Positions 32,927-41,990 are shown, counted from the first letter of the stretch. The stretch: 64,000 nucleotides of DNA from Candidatus Nanoarchaeia archaeon (GCA_028279765.1 JANQND010000017.1:1-64000), one strand, 5' to 3'. Numbers and translations are program-made. Notes: a model not told the origin generated them from the sequence alone.

Positions 32927-34140
32927 TTCGGGACTATTTTTTTCTTGCATTTAATAGCCTGATCCATAAAAAAGTTCGATCATGGCTTACCTTGCTAGGA
33001 ATACTGATAGGAGTGCTGGCCGTGGTTGCGTTGATCGGCCTTGGAGAGGGGCTGCGCACTGCTATTACCTCGCAGTTTGGTATCAGCTCCACTGAAGTAC
33101 TCAGTGTTCAGGCAGGAGGATTGTCCGGTGCAGGACCTCCCGGAACCGGTGTAGTTAATAAGCTTACTGAAGATGATGTTGATGCTATCGAGAAACTGAG
33201 CACTGTCGAGGCTGCTATTCCGCGTATTATCCAGTCCGGGAAACTGGAATTTAATGATATTACGATTTTTGGTTTTGCAATGAGCATTCCAGATAAAGAT
33301 AAGCGGGATATTGTGTATGAAATTCTTGATGTGGAGCCTGAGAGGGGCAGGATGCTCAAGGATGGGGATTCTAATAAAGTTGTTATGGGACATAACTTCA
33401 TTGATGATAATCTCGGCCTGGGAAAGCCTGTCTTTCCGGGAAACACGGTGCTTATCCAGGACAAAAAATTCCAGGTTGTGGGAATTACCAAGAAGAAAGG
33501 AAGCTTCATTTTTGATAATGTAGTGCATATGCAGGAAGATGAGCTAAAAAATCTCTTTGATATTGATAAGCGTGTTGATGTCATCGCCGTAAAAGTAAAG
33601 AATAAGGATTTGATGGAACAGGCCCAGAAAGATGTTGAGCGGGTGATGAGAAAACAGCGGGACGTTAAGGAAGGAGAGGAGGATTTTGAAGTGCAGTCTC
33701 CGCAGCAGGCGCTTGCGGACCTGGATTCGATTTTAGTGGGTGTTCAGGCATTTATTGTTATCATCGCCAGTATTTCGATCATTATTGGGAGTATTGGCAT
33801 TGCTAATACGATGTTTACCTCGGTTACCGAGCGCAGAAAGCAAATTGGCGTGATGAAATCCATTGGAGCGCGAAATGGAGACATTTTTTTTCTGTTTTTA
33901 ATTGAAGCTGGGCTAATGGGACTTATCGGTGGGTTTTTAGGAACGGTGATAGGGACCGCTATTTCGTTTGTCGGAACGTTTGGGATTAATAGCTGGATTG
34001 GGTCGACAGTACTTCCACAGATTAATGTGGGACTTGTGTTTGGAGCGCTTTTTGGAAGCTTTGCTATTGGCGCAATATCCGGAGTGCTTCCTGCAATGAG
34101 TGCTGCGCGCCAGCACCCTGTAGAGTCATTAAGAGGATAG
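32923..34140 (+). CDS. MacB-like ABC permease, first subunit
   Basis: This 405-residue permease has an N-terminal membrane helix (about 18-40), an extracytoplasmic MacB core domain (about 45-270) and three C-terminal helices with the FtsX signature (TERRKQIGVMKSIGAR). This layout is the type VII ABC fold, which moves substrates or transmits force on the outer side of the membrane. It probably pairs with the next permease as a heterodimer driven by the shared ATPase. The start overlaps the previous stop by ATGA. Confidence 0.92.
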   Translation: MIRDYFFLAFNSLIHKKVRSWLTLLGILIGVLAVVALIGLGEGLRTAITSQFGISSTEVLSVQAGGLSGAGPPGTGVVNKLTEDDVDAIEKLSTVEAAIPRIIQSGKLEFNDITIFGFAMSIPDKDKRDIVYEILDVEPERGRMLKDGDSNKVVMGHNFIDDNLGLGKPVFPGNTVLIQDKKFQVVGITKKKGSFIFDNVVHMQEDELKNLFDIDKRVDVIAVKVKNKDLMEQAQKDVERVMRKQRDVKEGEEDFEVQSPQQALADLDSILVGVQAFIVIIASISIIIGSIGIANTMFTSVTERRKQIGVMKSIGARNGDIFFLFLIEAGLMGLIGGFLGTVIGTAISFVGTFGINSWIGSTVLPQINVGLVFGALFGSFAIGAISGVLPAMSAARQHPVESLRG

Positions 34141-34143
34141 AAC

Positions 34144-35355
34144 ATGATTGAGATCATTAAATATTCGTTTAAGAACATCATGGCACGCAAGACAAGAAGT
34201 CTACTCACTATTCTCTCTATTTTCATTGGTATTTCCGCTATATTCATCTTTGCCAGTTTCGGTATCGGTCTGTATGCCTATGTTCAGGAAGTTGCGGAGA
34301 GTTCCGGGCTGGATAAATTCATGGTACAGGCTCAGGGAATGGGCGCTCCCGGCCTTGATGATACGTTTAAGCTTGAAGAGTCTGATCTGAAGGAAGTGGA
34401 GCGAACAAAGGGAGTCTCAGAAGTCACGGTATGGTACCTGAAGGCAGGGGAGATCGAGAAAGATAAGGCGAAGAAGTTTGTGTATGTTGCCGGAATCCTG
34501 CCTGAAAAAAAAGATATTCGCCTTGTTGAGGCAGTGATGGGTGTTGAGATCATTAAGGGAAGGAACCTGAAGAAAGGAGATTCAAAAAAGGCAGTTCTGG
34601 GATATAATTATTTGCTTGCTGATAAGATCTTTGAAGACCCTTATGTGCTCGGAGAGAAGATCAACATTAACGGGGAGCGATTTGAGATCGTGGGCTTTTA
34701 TGATGCGATTGGCAATCCCAGTGATGATGCTAATGTTTATTTATTGGAAGAGGATATGCAAAATCTGTTTGGGGAGGATATTTCGTATTCGATTATCATG
34801 GGCCAGGTTATTGATGCTAATACGATAAATCAAGTGACTGAAAGAGTAGAAAAAAACCTTCGAAAAAACCGTGGCCTTGATGAAGGGGAAGAGGATTTTT
34901 TTGTCCAGTCGTTTGCTGATGCTTTTGAGACGTTTACTAATGTGATTAATATCGTGGTAGGGTTTATTTTCATCATTGTCGTTATTTCTGCAATCGTCGC
35001 TTCGGTGAATACGGCAAATACCATGGTTACCTCCGTGCTGGAGAGAATCAAGGAAATCGGTGTGATGAAATCCATGGGAGCAAGAAATTCAACAATTCAG
35101 GTCATCTTTCTTTTTGAATCAGGTATTCTTGGATTGATAGCCGGGCTTGTAGGTGTTGGAGTGGGATGGCTCTTTTCTTCTGCTGCAGGCCAGCTGCTCG
35201 ATAACCTGGGCTGGGGATTTTTGTCGCCTGTGTTCTATTGGTGGCTCTTTGCGCTATGCATATCGCTTGCAGTTGTGGTTGGAGCAGTGTCGGGTATGTT
35301 CCCTGCGGTGTTTGCCTCTAAGCAGAAACCCGTGGATGCTTTGAGATATGAGTGA
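34144..35355 (+). CDS. MacB-like ABC permease, second subunit
   Basis: This 403-residue paralogue of the previous gene begins 3 nt after it. It has the same layout: one N-terminal helix, an exported core (about 45-265) and three C-terminal helices with ERIKEIGVMKSMGAR. The exported cores of the two differ more than the membrane parts, which fits a heterodimer. It closes the operon. Confidence 0.92.
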   Translation: MIEIIKYSFKNIMARKTRSLLTILSIFIGISAIFIFASFGIGLYAYVQEVAESSGLDKFMVQAQGMGAPGLDDTFKLEESDLKEVERTKGVSEVTVWYLKAGEIEKDKAKKFVYVAGILPEKKDIRLVEAVMGVEIIKGRNLKKGDSKKAVLGYNYLLADKIFEDPYVLGEKININGERFEIVGFYDAIGNPSDDANVYLLEEDMQNLFGEDISYSIIMGQVIDANTINQVTERVEKNLRKNRGLDEGEEDFFVQSFADAFETFTNVINIVVGFIFIIVVISAIVASVNTANTMVTSVLERIKEIGVMKSMGARNSTIQVIFLFESGILGLIAGLVGVGVGWLFSSAAGQLLDNLGWGFLSPVFYWWLFALCISLAVVVGAVSGMFPAVFASKQKPVDALRYE

Positions 35356-35513
35356 GTAAAGCTAGGAACGCAGTGACTATGCCTTACGTTACGAGTAGTA
35401 GAGTAAGGCCAGGAATGAAATGACTATGCTTTGCGGTATGAGTGATACAAGATTATGTATTTAGCAACAGATTCCCCTACCAAAGCTTTTTATAACGTTT
35501 CTTTGTCCCTGTA
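35356..35513 (+). repeat. imperfect repeat behind the transporter operon
   Basis: Two related units (GTAAAGCTAGGAACGCAGTG near 35355 and GTAAGGCCAGGAATGAAATG near 35402, each followed by ACTATGC) repeat the end of the permease gene region. A TTTTTATAAC box at about 35486-35495 serves the MATE gene. Confidence 0.45.
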
Positions 35514-35516
35514 GTG

Positions 35517-36869
35517 ATGAAAAGAGATCTTGGCAGCGGAAGTATTACAAAAAATCTGCTTTCCCTAGGCTGGCCTATGATGCTGGCCTTTTTCCTGCAT
35601 ACCGGCTTTAATATCATTGATGCGATGTTCGTTGGCCGCATTAGTTCACTTGCTCTTGCTGCAGTATCGCTTTCTTTTCCGGTCATGTTCGTGATGATTG
35701 CGCTAGGTATTGGAGTAGGGGTCGGTACGACTTCTCTGATTGCCAGGCGTTTTGGAGAGAAAAAAGAATCAGAGGCAAGCAATATTGCAGAACATGCGTA
35801 TATGATTAGTATTATTCTTGCGGTATTTTTTACGTCTGTAGGTTTATTGTTTGGGAAACAGCTTTTTTCCTTTCTGACATCCAATGAGCAATTGATTGAA
35901 CTTTCCCTGGATTATATGAATATCATATTCATGGGAAGTATTTTTACGTTCCTTATCTTTATTAGCAATAGTATTCTTCGCGGCGAGGGAGACATGAAGA
36001 CTCCCATGAAAGTGATGATTATCGGGGCATTGCTTAATGTTGTGTTTGATCCTCTTCTCATCTTTGGGTGGTGGATCTTTCCTGAGCTAGGGGTAAAGGG
36101 TGCTGCCCTTGCAACAGTCCTCTCTGGTGCAATTGCCTGCATTATTGCCCTTGAGCATGTTTTTATGAATAAGTCCTCGTTTCGCATTAAACTGAGGGAT
36201 TTTCATTATGATCCTCAAATCATAAAAGATATTTTCAGTGTCGGACTCCCTACTTTTCTTGCACAAGGTGCCGGAGCGCTTGCTTTGTTTTTCATGAATA
36301 AAATAGTAGGATTCTTTGGTCCCAGCGCTCTTGCAGTGTATGGAGCTGGATTTCGGCTTGATTCTGTTGCCTTCATGCCTGCGGTTGGAATTTCCACTGC
36401 ATTGGTTACTATCGTGGGGTATAATGTCGGCGCGAAGAATTTTAAGAGAGCAGAGAAGACCGTGTGGGTTGCGCTAGGACTCTCTTTTCTGTTCATGCAA
36501 GTTATTGGACTACTTTTCTTTTTGTTTCCGACTACTTTTATTAGGCTTTTTAGTAGTGATCCGCAGGTATTGCGGCTAGGAGTGGACTATCTACGCATTG
36601 TTCCTCTGTGTTATGGTTTTATCGGCATGAATGTACTTATTGGATCTGCATTCCAGGGAGCAGGAAAAGGGTATCCTGCGTTCGTGCTTACGTTCTTGCG
36701 ATTTTTTGTGATGGCGATTCCGCTCTCTCTCTTTTTTACCAGTGTTTTGCACTGGGGAATTAACAGCATCTGGTGGGCACTATTCATCAGTATGACAATC
36801 AGCGCTTTTATTTCTGTGCTCTGGTTTCGATCCGGAACCTGGAAAAAAGGAGCACGGCCTACTGAATAG
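35517..36869 (+). CDS. MATE-family efflux transporter
   Basis: This 450-residue protein has twelve predicted membrane helices in two related halves, as in MATE antiporters that export drugs or metabolites using Na+ or H+. Visible signatures include GWPMMLAFFLHTGFNIID near the N-terminus, FVGRISS, and the second-half counterpart VGLPTFLAQGAGALALFFMNK. The ATG at 35517 sits about 25 nt after a TATA box, so the transcript is probably leaderless; a GTG one codon earlier is possible. Its end overlaps the convergent radical SAM gene by 11 nt. Confidence 0.9.
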   Translation: MKRDLGSGSITKNLLSLGWPMMLAFFLHTGFNIIDAMFVGRISSLALAAVSLSFPVMFVMIALGIGVGVGTTSLIARRFGEKKESEASNIAEHAYMISIILAVFFTSVGLLFGKQLFSFLTSNEQLIELSLDYMNIIFMGSIFTFLIFISNSILRGEGDMKTPMKVMIIGALLNVVFDPLLIFGWWIFPELGVKGAALATVLSGAIACIIALEHVFMNKSSFRIKLRDFHYDPQIIKDIFSVGLPTFLAQGAGALALFFMNKIVGFFGPSALAVYGAGFRLDSVAFMPAVGISTALVTIVGYNVGAKNFKRAEKTVWVALGLSFLFMQVIGLLFFLFPTTFIRLFSSDPQVLRLGVDYLRIVPLCYGFIGMNVLIGSAFQGAGKGYPAFVLTFLRFFVMAIPLSLFFTSVLHWGINSIWWALFISMTISAFISVLWFRSGTWKKGARPTE

Positions 36870-37824
36870 ATTTCAAGTATACATTCAACTTTTCAAGAAT
36901 TCTTTTTTTAAGATTGTCATCAAAGGGGAGCTTGTTTACTTCTTCTTCGGCGTTTATCTTTGGATATTCAGTGAAGTTACTTTTGAATTCTGCATCAGCT
37001 TTTTCTACTGCCTCTATGATTTGTTTTGCTTGTGGAGAGTTGAATTTTTTGATGGCAGGAAATTTTGTCATGGCTTCTGCTCCTGCTTCTATGAGCTGAG
37101 TGTATTCGTCAAAATGTTCTGCCCATGATCCTGCGATGATTTTAAGGTGCGGAAATTCCTGCTTTGTTTTACTAATCCAGCCTGCATAATAATCAGAGCT
37201 CATTGGCTCTGTGTGCTCAAACTCTGTTCCTTTCACTGGTTTTAACCGATAGAAAGTCACCTGATCTATATGGTGCTTTTTGATGAAACTGCTTAGGTGC
37301 TCATAGTCGTCTTCTGTTTCTCCCACTCCTATAATAATGGTAATTGCTTTTTTTACATTATATTTATCACATAAGTCAAACATATCTTCAAACCATTTGA
37401 GTGGTTTTGAGGGGCAGATTTTATCCCGGATACCTGGTGCCAGGGTCTCTATCGATCCTGAGACTCCCTTGATATAGGGGAGGAGTTGCTTGAGAAGTGG
37501 CTCTTTTAATGCTCCAATGTTGAGCCAGACTTTTTCCCCATAGGTTGCTGAAATGTCTCTGATGAGTTCTACAAGATTAGGAACCTGATAGGATCCATAC
37601 CCTGCTGAAATGAATTCAATTTTCCAATCCAGTATTTTGCAGAGTAATATTTCGGCTAAGATGGATTCCTTTTTCCTTTTTGCCATTAGGGGATCTTTGA
37701 TCTTATCTTTTTGGGTAGACATGTAGCAAAAGGTGCAGTCACCTACGCTGCAGTACCAGGTGATGAACACTCCCCGCTCGAAGTAGATTTGTTTTTTTGT
37801 TTGGGTTATGGATTGTTGTTGCAT
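36859..37824 (-). CDS. radical SAM enzyme with CX4CX2C cluster motif
   Basis: This 321-residue protein has a full radical SAM barrel. The cluster motif near residue 25 reads CSVGDCTFC, that is CX4CX2C, one residue longer than the standard CX3CX2C. Later motifs (SAGYGSYQVP, SIETLAPGIRDKIC, IIGVGETEDDYEHL, RLKPVKGTEFEH) match the BioB/HydE/PylB-like group. Such enzymes make biotin, maturate hydrogenase or rearrange lysine, but the product here cannot be assigned. It is followed on the same strand by the tRNA-Thr gene. Confidence 0.8.
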   Translation of the reverse strand: MQQQSITQTKKQIYFERGVFITWYCSVGDCTFCYMSTQKDKIKDPLMAKRKKESILAEILLCKILDWKIEFISAGYGSYQVPNLVELIRDISATYGEKVWLNIGALKEPLLKQLLPYIKGVSGSIETLAPGIRDKICPSKPLKWFEDMFDLCDKYNVKKAITIIIGVGETEDDYEHLSSFIKKHHIDQVTFYRLKPVKGTEFEHTEPMSSDYYAGWISKTKQEFPHLKIIAGSWAEHFDEYTQLIEAGAEAMTKFPAIKKFNSPQAKQIIEAVEKADAEFKSNFTEYPKINAEEEVNKLPFDDNLKKRILEKLNVYLKSIQ

Positions 37825-37842
37825 TTTTTACTAATAGTGAAA

Positions 37843-37915
37843 AGCCCCTGGAGGGAGTTGCACCCCCGACCTGCGGCTTACGAAGCCGCCGCAATAGCTA
37901 CTATGCTACAGAGGC
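37843..37915 (-). tRNA. tRNA-Thr (CGU)
   Basis: A 73-nt cloverleaf is read on the minus strand: acceptor GCCTCTG pairs with CAGGGGC, the anticodon stem GCGGC/GCCGC encloses the loop TTCGTAA with anticodon CGT, and the T-arm stem GGGGG/CCCTC encloses TGCAACT. Discriminator U73 and G1-C72/C2-G71 fit archaeal threonine identity. No intron is present and CCA is not encoded. Position 55 reads G rather than the usual U, which is odd. Confidence 0.85.
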
Positions 37916-37954
37916 ATATATGGGCTGAAAGAATAAATATACTCTTAAAAAGCT

Positions 37955-38113
37955 TTACTTTAGGTTTGCTAATATCTCTTCCTTTTTAGGGAATTTCTTT
38001 TGGCATTCAAAGCAGATCGCGTGCCTTTTTCCTTTCTCATCTTTTACGTGAGTTCCCACTATCTTGCTAAGGAAGGTTTCCTGAATTTTGGATGAGCAGA
38101 TTTCGCATTTCAT
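37955..38113 (-). CDS. 52-residue zinc-ribbon protein
   Basis: A short gene encodes a protein with two CxxC knuckles: CEIC at residues 3-6 and CFEC at about 34-37, separated by KIQETFLSKIVGTHV and a basic KGKRH stretch. This spacing is that of a small treble-clef or zinc ribbon protein widely present in archaea, likely RNA- or protein-binding. A TATA-like TATATAAAG (38140-38148) lies about 30 nt upstream. It is 40 nt upstream of the tRNA-Thr gene on the same strand. Confidence 0.7.
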   Translation of the reverse strand: MKCEICSSKIQETFLSKIVGTHVKDEKGKRHAICFECQKKFPKKEEILANLK

Positions 38114-38181
38114 GGTTTAGACTGAAAGAGGATAGCCTATATAAAGCTAATCTTTAAAAAAGCAGAATGATTCTGAGTACC

Positions 38182-38321
38182 TGTGCCAAGAGTGGCAGGA
38201 GCTAAAGAATAAAATGCCAAGAATAGCGGTAGTGGATAGGGAACGGTTCGAATCGAGCTTTTTCGAAAACCTCGGAAAAGAGCAGGACGAACGCTACGCT
38301 AGTCCTGCGAGTGGGATATAA
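38182..38321 (+). other. duplicated 5' end of the ABCE1 gene with hairpin insert
   Basis: The ORF at 38214-38321 begins with the same 12 codons as the ABCE1 gene (MPRIAVVDRERF) and then diverges, stopping 2 nt before the real ATG. The three base differences in these codons (GCG/GCA, GAT/GAC, AGG/AGA) are all silent. The divergent part holds two hairpins: TTCGA/TCGAA around 38246-38265 and GCAGGAC (38282-38288) with GTCCTGC (38302-38308). A smaller hairpin TGCCA/TGGCA lies near 38182-38196. It could be a duplication scar or a leader ORF that controls ABCE1. Confidence 0.6.
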
Positions 38322-38323
38322 AA

Positions 38324-40075
38324 ATGCCAAGAATAGCAGTAGTGGACAGAGAACGGTTCAATCCGGAAAACAGTCAGCTCATGATGGATTTATGTCCAGT
38401 TAATCGGGCAGGTACTGAGTGCATCAGTATTGCAGAGGACAAAAAAATTGCCATTGATGAGAAGACCTGCATAGGGTGCGGAATATGCGTTAACCGTGAC
38501 CCTGCAAAATCTATTACTATCCTCAATCTTCCTGATGAGCTTGCCTCGCAGCCGATTCATCGCTATGGCCAAAATGGGTTTCATTTGTATAATCTTCCTG
38601 TTCCCCAATTTGGAAAAGTAGTTGGCCTTCTGGGAAGAAATGGTATAGGTAAGTCTACTGCTTTAAAGGTGCTTTCCGGTCAATTGAGTGCAAATCTTGG
38701 TGATGTGGAGAAGGAAGCAACACCTGATGACCTCATTGCATTCTTCAAAGGAAAGGAAGCACAGGCTTTTTTTGAACAACTTAAAGCGGGTAATATTACC
38801 GTAAGCTATAAACCACAGCAGGTTGATTTGATCCCTAAGTCTGTTTCCGGTTTGGTAAAGGATGTTCTTATGAAAGTCGACGAGCGCGGTGCGATGGATT
38901 CGGTTGTTAAGGAGCTGGAGATTGAGAATATCTTAGATAATGATATCAGTAACATTTCCGGCGGAGAATTGCAGCGCGTAGCGATTGCGGCCTGCGTTCT
39001 GAAAAAAGCAAATGTGTATTTTTTTGATGAGCCCAGTAGTTTTCTGGACATTAAGCAGCGCATTAAGATCAGCAAATTCATCAGAAACCTTGCCGATGAG
39101 CATACTGCTGTTATGGTAGTGGAGCACGATTTGATTATTCTGGATTATATGACAGATATTACTCATATTATGTATGGGAAAGAAGGAGTGTATGGTATTG
39201 TGTCCAGTGTGAAGACGACAAGAAATGCTATCAATACGTATCTTTCAGGATATTTGCGCGAAGAAAACATGCGCTTCAGAGACAAGCCTATTCAATTTAT
39301 CGAGAAAACTGAGGAGAGAAAGGCCGCCGGCGAGCTGCAGGTGAGCTGGAAAGGAATTGGTGCAACGCTTGGCAAGTTCAAGCTTGATGCTAAGGATGGC
39401 GAGATTCATAAGGATGACGTCATCGGTATTCTTGGTGAAAACGGAATTGGTAAGACCAGTTTTGTGAAGCTTCTTGCTGGCGTGGACAAGCCTGAGAAAG
39501 GTGAAGTTGATGAGAACATTACGGTCAGTTATAAGCCGCAGTATATTGATACGGATTCCGAGCTTACGGTTGCTGAAGTTTTAGTGGATGCTATTTCAAA
39601 ATACAGTACTACGTTAATTGCTCCTCTTCAATTGGAGCCGTTGTTTGAACGTAAGATCAAGGAGTTATCTGGTGGTGAGCTCCAACGAGTTGCCATCGCC
39701 CGCTGTTTATCCCAGAAAGCAGGACTATACCTTATGGATGAGCCTTCCGCATATCTTGATGTCGAGCAGCGGCTCTCTGTTTCGAAATTGATAGGAGATA
39801 TTATTCGCGAGCGAGGAGCAAGCTCCCTGATTGTCGATCATGATTTGCTTTTTTTAGATTATTTGAGCGAGAAACTGATGGTGTTTGAAGGAAAGCCTGC
39901 GATCAATGGAACTGCAGTTGGCCCGCTGGAGATGGCTGAAGGGATGAATATGTTTCTTGATGATCTGAAAATTACGTTTAGGCGGGACCCTGATTCTCAC
40001 CGGCCTCGAATCAATAAAGAAGACTCTGTAAAAGATAGAGAACAGAAAAAAGCCGGTAAGCTCTATTATTCTTAG
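38324..40075 (+). CDS. rli1: ABCE1/Rli1 ribosome-recycling ATPase with a reduced FeS domain
   Basis: ABCE1 splits ribosomes after termination. The 583-residue protein has an N-terminal FeS domain, then two ATPase domains with Walker A GRNGIGKST and GENGIGKTS, signatures SGGELQRVAIAAC and SGGELQRVAIARC, and Walker B motifs FFDEPSSFLD and LMDEPSAYLD. Of the eight conserved cysteines, the ferredoxin-like set (CP...CIGCGIC) is intact, but the ABCE1-type set CxPx2Cx3C...CP reads FxPx2Sx3M...DP. Exactly one cluster is therefore lost. The helix-loop-helix insert in the first ATPase domain appears reduced or diverged. The start is 2 nt after the duplicated leader ORF. Confidence 0.92.
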   Translation: MPRIAVVDRERFNPENSQLMMDLCPVNRAGTECISIAEDKKIAIDEKTCIGCGICVNRDPAKSITILNLPDELASQPIHRYGQNGFHLYNLPVPQFGKVVGLLGRNGIGKSTALKVLSGQLSANLGDVEKEATPDDLIAFFKGKEAQAFFEQLKAGNITVSYKPQQVDLIPKSVSGLVKDVLMKVDERGAMDSVVKELEIENILDNDISNISGGELQRVAIAACVLKKANVYFFDEPSSFLDIKQRIKISKFIRNLADEHTAVMVVEHDLIILDYMTDITHIMYGKEGVYGIVSSVKTTRNAINTYLSGYLREENMRFRDKPIQFIEKTEERKAAGELQVSWKGIGATLGKFKLDAKDGEIHKDDVIGILGENGIGKTSFVKLLAGVDKPEKGEVDENITVSYKPQYIDTDSELTVAEVLVDAISKYSTTLIAPLQLEPLFERKIKELSGGELQRVAIARCLSQKAGLYLMDEPSAYLDVEQRLSVSKLIGDIIRERGASSLIVDHDLLFLDYLSEKLMVFEGKPAINGTAVGPLEMAEGMNMFLDDLKITFRRDPDSHRPRINKEDSVKDREQKKAGKLYYS

Positions 40076-40142
40076 GGTAACTGTGTTACAGAAGGCAGAG
40101 TATCCCAAAATCCTTATAAAGGAATTCTCTCTTCATTTACTT

Positions 40143-41972
40143 ATGTGTGGAATAGTTGGAATGATTTCCTATCGCAAGGTGAGTTCGCTTCTTTTAGAGG
40201 CTATTAAGAAGCTCGAATACCGTGGGTATGATTCGGTTGGCATGGCTTGTCTTCATGAAGGAAGCCTTGAAATTCGAAAAGATATTGGCAAAATTGCAGA
40301 TGTTGATTCAAAAGTTGATTTTACTTCTATGGAGGGAACCTCTGGCCTTGCTCATTCCCGGTGGAGCACGCATGGTGCTGCCACAAAGATTAATGCTCAC
40401 CCTCATAGCAATATGGAGAAGAGTATTTCTTTAGTGCATAATGGAATTATTGAGAATCATCACGAACTTCGTGAGATGCTGGTGAAGAAAGGATACCAGT
40501 TTTCTTCTCAGACAGACACTGAAGTGATTGTTCATCTGATCGATTCTTATTATAGGGGAGACCTCAGAGAAGCGGTATCTCTTGCTTTAAAAAAAATTGA
40601 CGGATCGTATTCTATTGGTCTGCTCTGCAGCCAGCATCCTGATATATTAATTGCTGCAAGAAAAGATAGTCCCCTGATTATTGGTATTGGGAAAAAAGAG
40701 AATTTCATAGCGTCTGATGTTCCCGCGATTTTATCATATACAAAGAAGGTTATCTATCTTGAGAATGAAGAGATTGCTGTGGTAAAGCGGGATAGTGCTC
40801 AGGTATTTGATCTGGATGGAAAGGAGAGGAAAAAGGAAGTTCACATGATAAAATGGAGTACTGAAAAGGCCGAGAAGAGAGGATACGATCATTTCATGCT
40901 TAAAGAGATTTATGAGCAGCCTGATGTCATCTCTGAGACTGTCGAGGGAAGAATCGGGGATGAGAGCATTGATCTTAGTTCCGAGATGAAGATGAGTGCT
41001 GCTGATATTAAAGGCATTAAGAGAATCATCATCGTTGCCTGTGGAACCAGCTGGCATGCTGGATTAATCGGAGAGTTCATGATTGAGGAGCTTGCAAAGA
41101 TTCCTGTTGAAGTAGAGTATGCCTCAGAGTTTCGATACAGAGATCCTATTTTAGAGAGGGAGACCCTTGTGGTTGCTATTTCCCAAAGCGGAGAGACTGC
41201 TGACACTTTAGCTGCTATTCGAGAAGCCAAAAAGAAAAAGGCGAAGATCCTCAGTATTGTGAATGTAGTGGGATCGTCTATTGCCCGGGAATCTGATATG
41301 GTTTTGTATACGAAAGCTGGTCCTGAGATCGGTGTTGCTTCTACTAAAGCATTTACTTCGCAGTTAGTTGTTCTGTATTTGATGACGGTGTATATTGGTG
41401 CAGTCAATGGAAGCATTGTTACAGATCAGGTAAAGAATAGAGTTCGGGATATTCGGTTAATTCCCATGCAGATTCGCAGTATCCTTGAAGAAGCCGATCA
41501 TGTCGAGCTTCATGCTAAGAAGTTTTTTACGAAAGAGAACGCATTATATTTGGGAAGAGGTATTAACTACCCTATTGCTCTTGAAGGTGCTCTCAAACTA
41601 AAAGAAGTGAGTTATATTCATGCAGAAGGCTATCCTGCCGCAGAAATGAAGCACGGGCCTATTGCACTGATTGACAAGAATATGCCTGTTGTCGTTGTTG
41701 CAACACAGGATAATCGAACCTATAAGAAAGTATTGAGCAATATTCAGGAAGTGAAAGCACGCGGCGGCGTTGTTATTGCGATCGAAACAAAAGGCGATAC
41801 CGAAACAAAGAAGTATGTGGATCATAATATTTATGTTCCCAAAAATTCGTATATACTCAGTCCTTTGCTTGCTTCGATACCTTTACAGCTCTTTGCGTAC
41901 TATATTGCATTGCTTCGAAAGCATGATCCTGATATGCCAAAGAATCTTGCGAAATCGGTTACGGTAGAGTAG
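40143..41972 (+). CDS. glmS: glutamine-fructose-6-phosphate aminotransferase
   Basis: GlmS makes glucosamine 6-phosphate from fructose 6-phosphate and glutamine, feeding UDP-GlcNAc for surface glycans. The 609-residue protein begins MCGIVG, with the cysteine nucleophile exposed after removal of Met; this fixes the start, 60 nt after an upstream in-frame TTG. Two SIS sugar-isomerase domains follow (ACGTSWHAG, ISQSGETADT and the second pair SQLVVLYLM, LGRGINYPIALEGALKLKE), ending in the family tail MPKNLAKSVTVE. A TTATAAAGG box lies about 25 nt upstream, giving a leaderless transcript. Confidence 0.95.
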   Translation: MCGIVGMISYRKVSSLLLEAIKKLEYRGYDSVGMACLHEGSLEIRKDIGKIADVDSKVDFTSMEGTSGLAHSRWSTHGAATKINAHPHSNMEKSISLVHNGIIENHHELREMLVKKGYQFSSQTDTEVIVHLIDSYYRGDLREAVSLALKKIDGSYSIGLLCSQHPDILIAARKDSPLIIGIGKKENFIASDVPAILSYTKKVIYLENEEIAVVKRDSAQVFDLDGKERKKEVHMIKWSTEKAEKRGYDHFMLKEIYEQPDVISETVEGRIGDESIDLSSEMKMSAADIKGIKRIIIVACGTSWHAGLIGEFMIEELAKIPVEVEYASEFRYRDPILERETLVVAISQSGETADTLAAIREAKKKKAKILSIVNVVGSSIARESDMVLYTKAGPEIGVASTKAFTSQLVVLYLMTVYIGAVNGSIVTDQVKNRVRDIRLIPMQIRSILEEADHVELHAKKFFTKENALYLGRGINYPIALEGALKLKEVSYIHAEGYPAAEMKHGPIALIDKNMPVVVVATQDNRTYKKVLSNIQEVKARGGVVIAIETKGDTETKKYVDHNIYVPKNSYILSPLLASIPLQLFAYYIALLRKHDPDMPKNLAKSVTVE

Positions 41973-41990
41973 AGGAGTAATTCGTATAAA

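Noticed and set aside
32995-33584. Long antisense ORFs inside the first permease gene
   Set aside because: The + strand gene is a clear MacB-like permease; the antisense frames are shadows.
38240-38256. GGTTCGAATC resembling a tRNA T-loop
   Set aside because: It is part of the duplicated ABCE1 codons and no acceptor or anticodon arm can be built around it.
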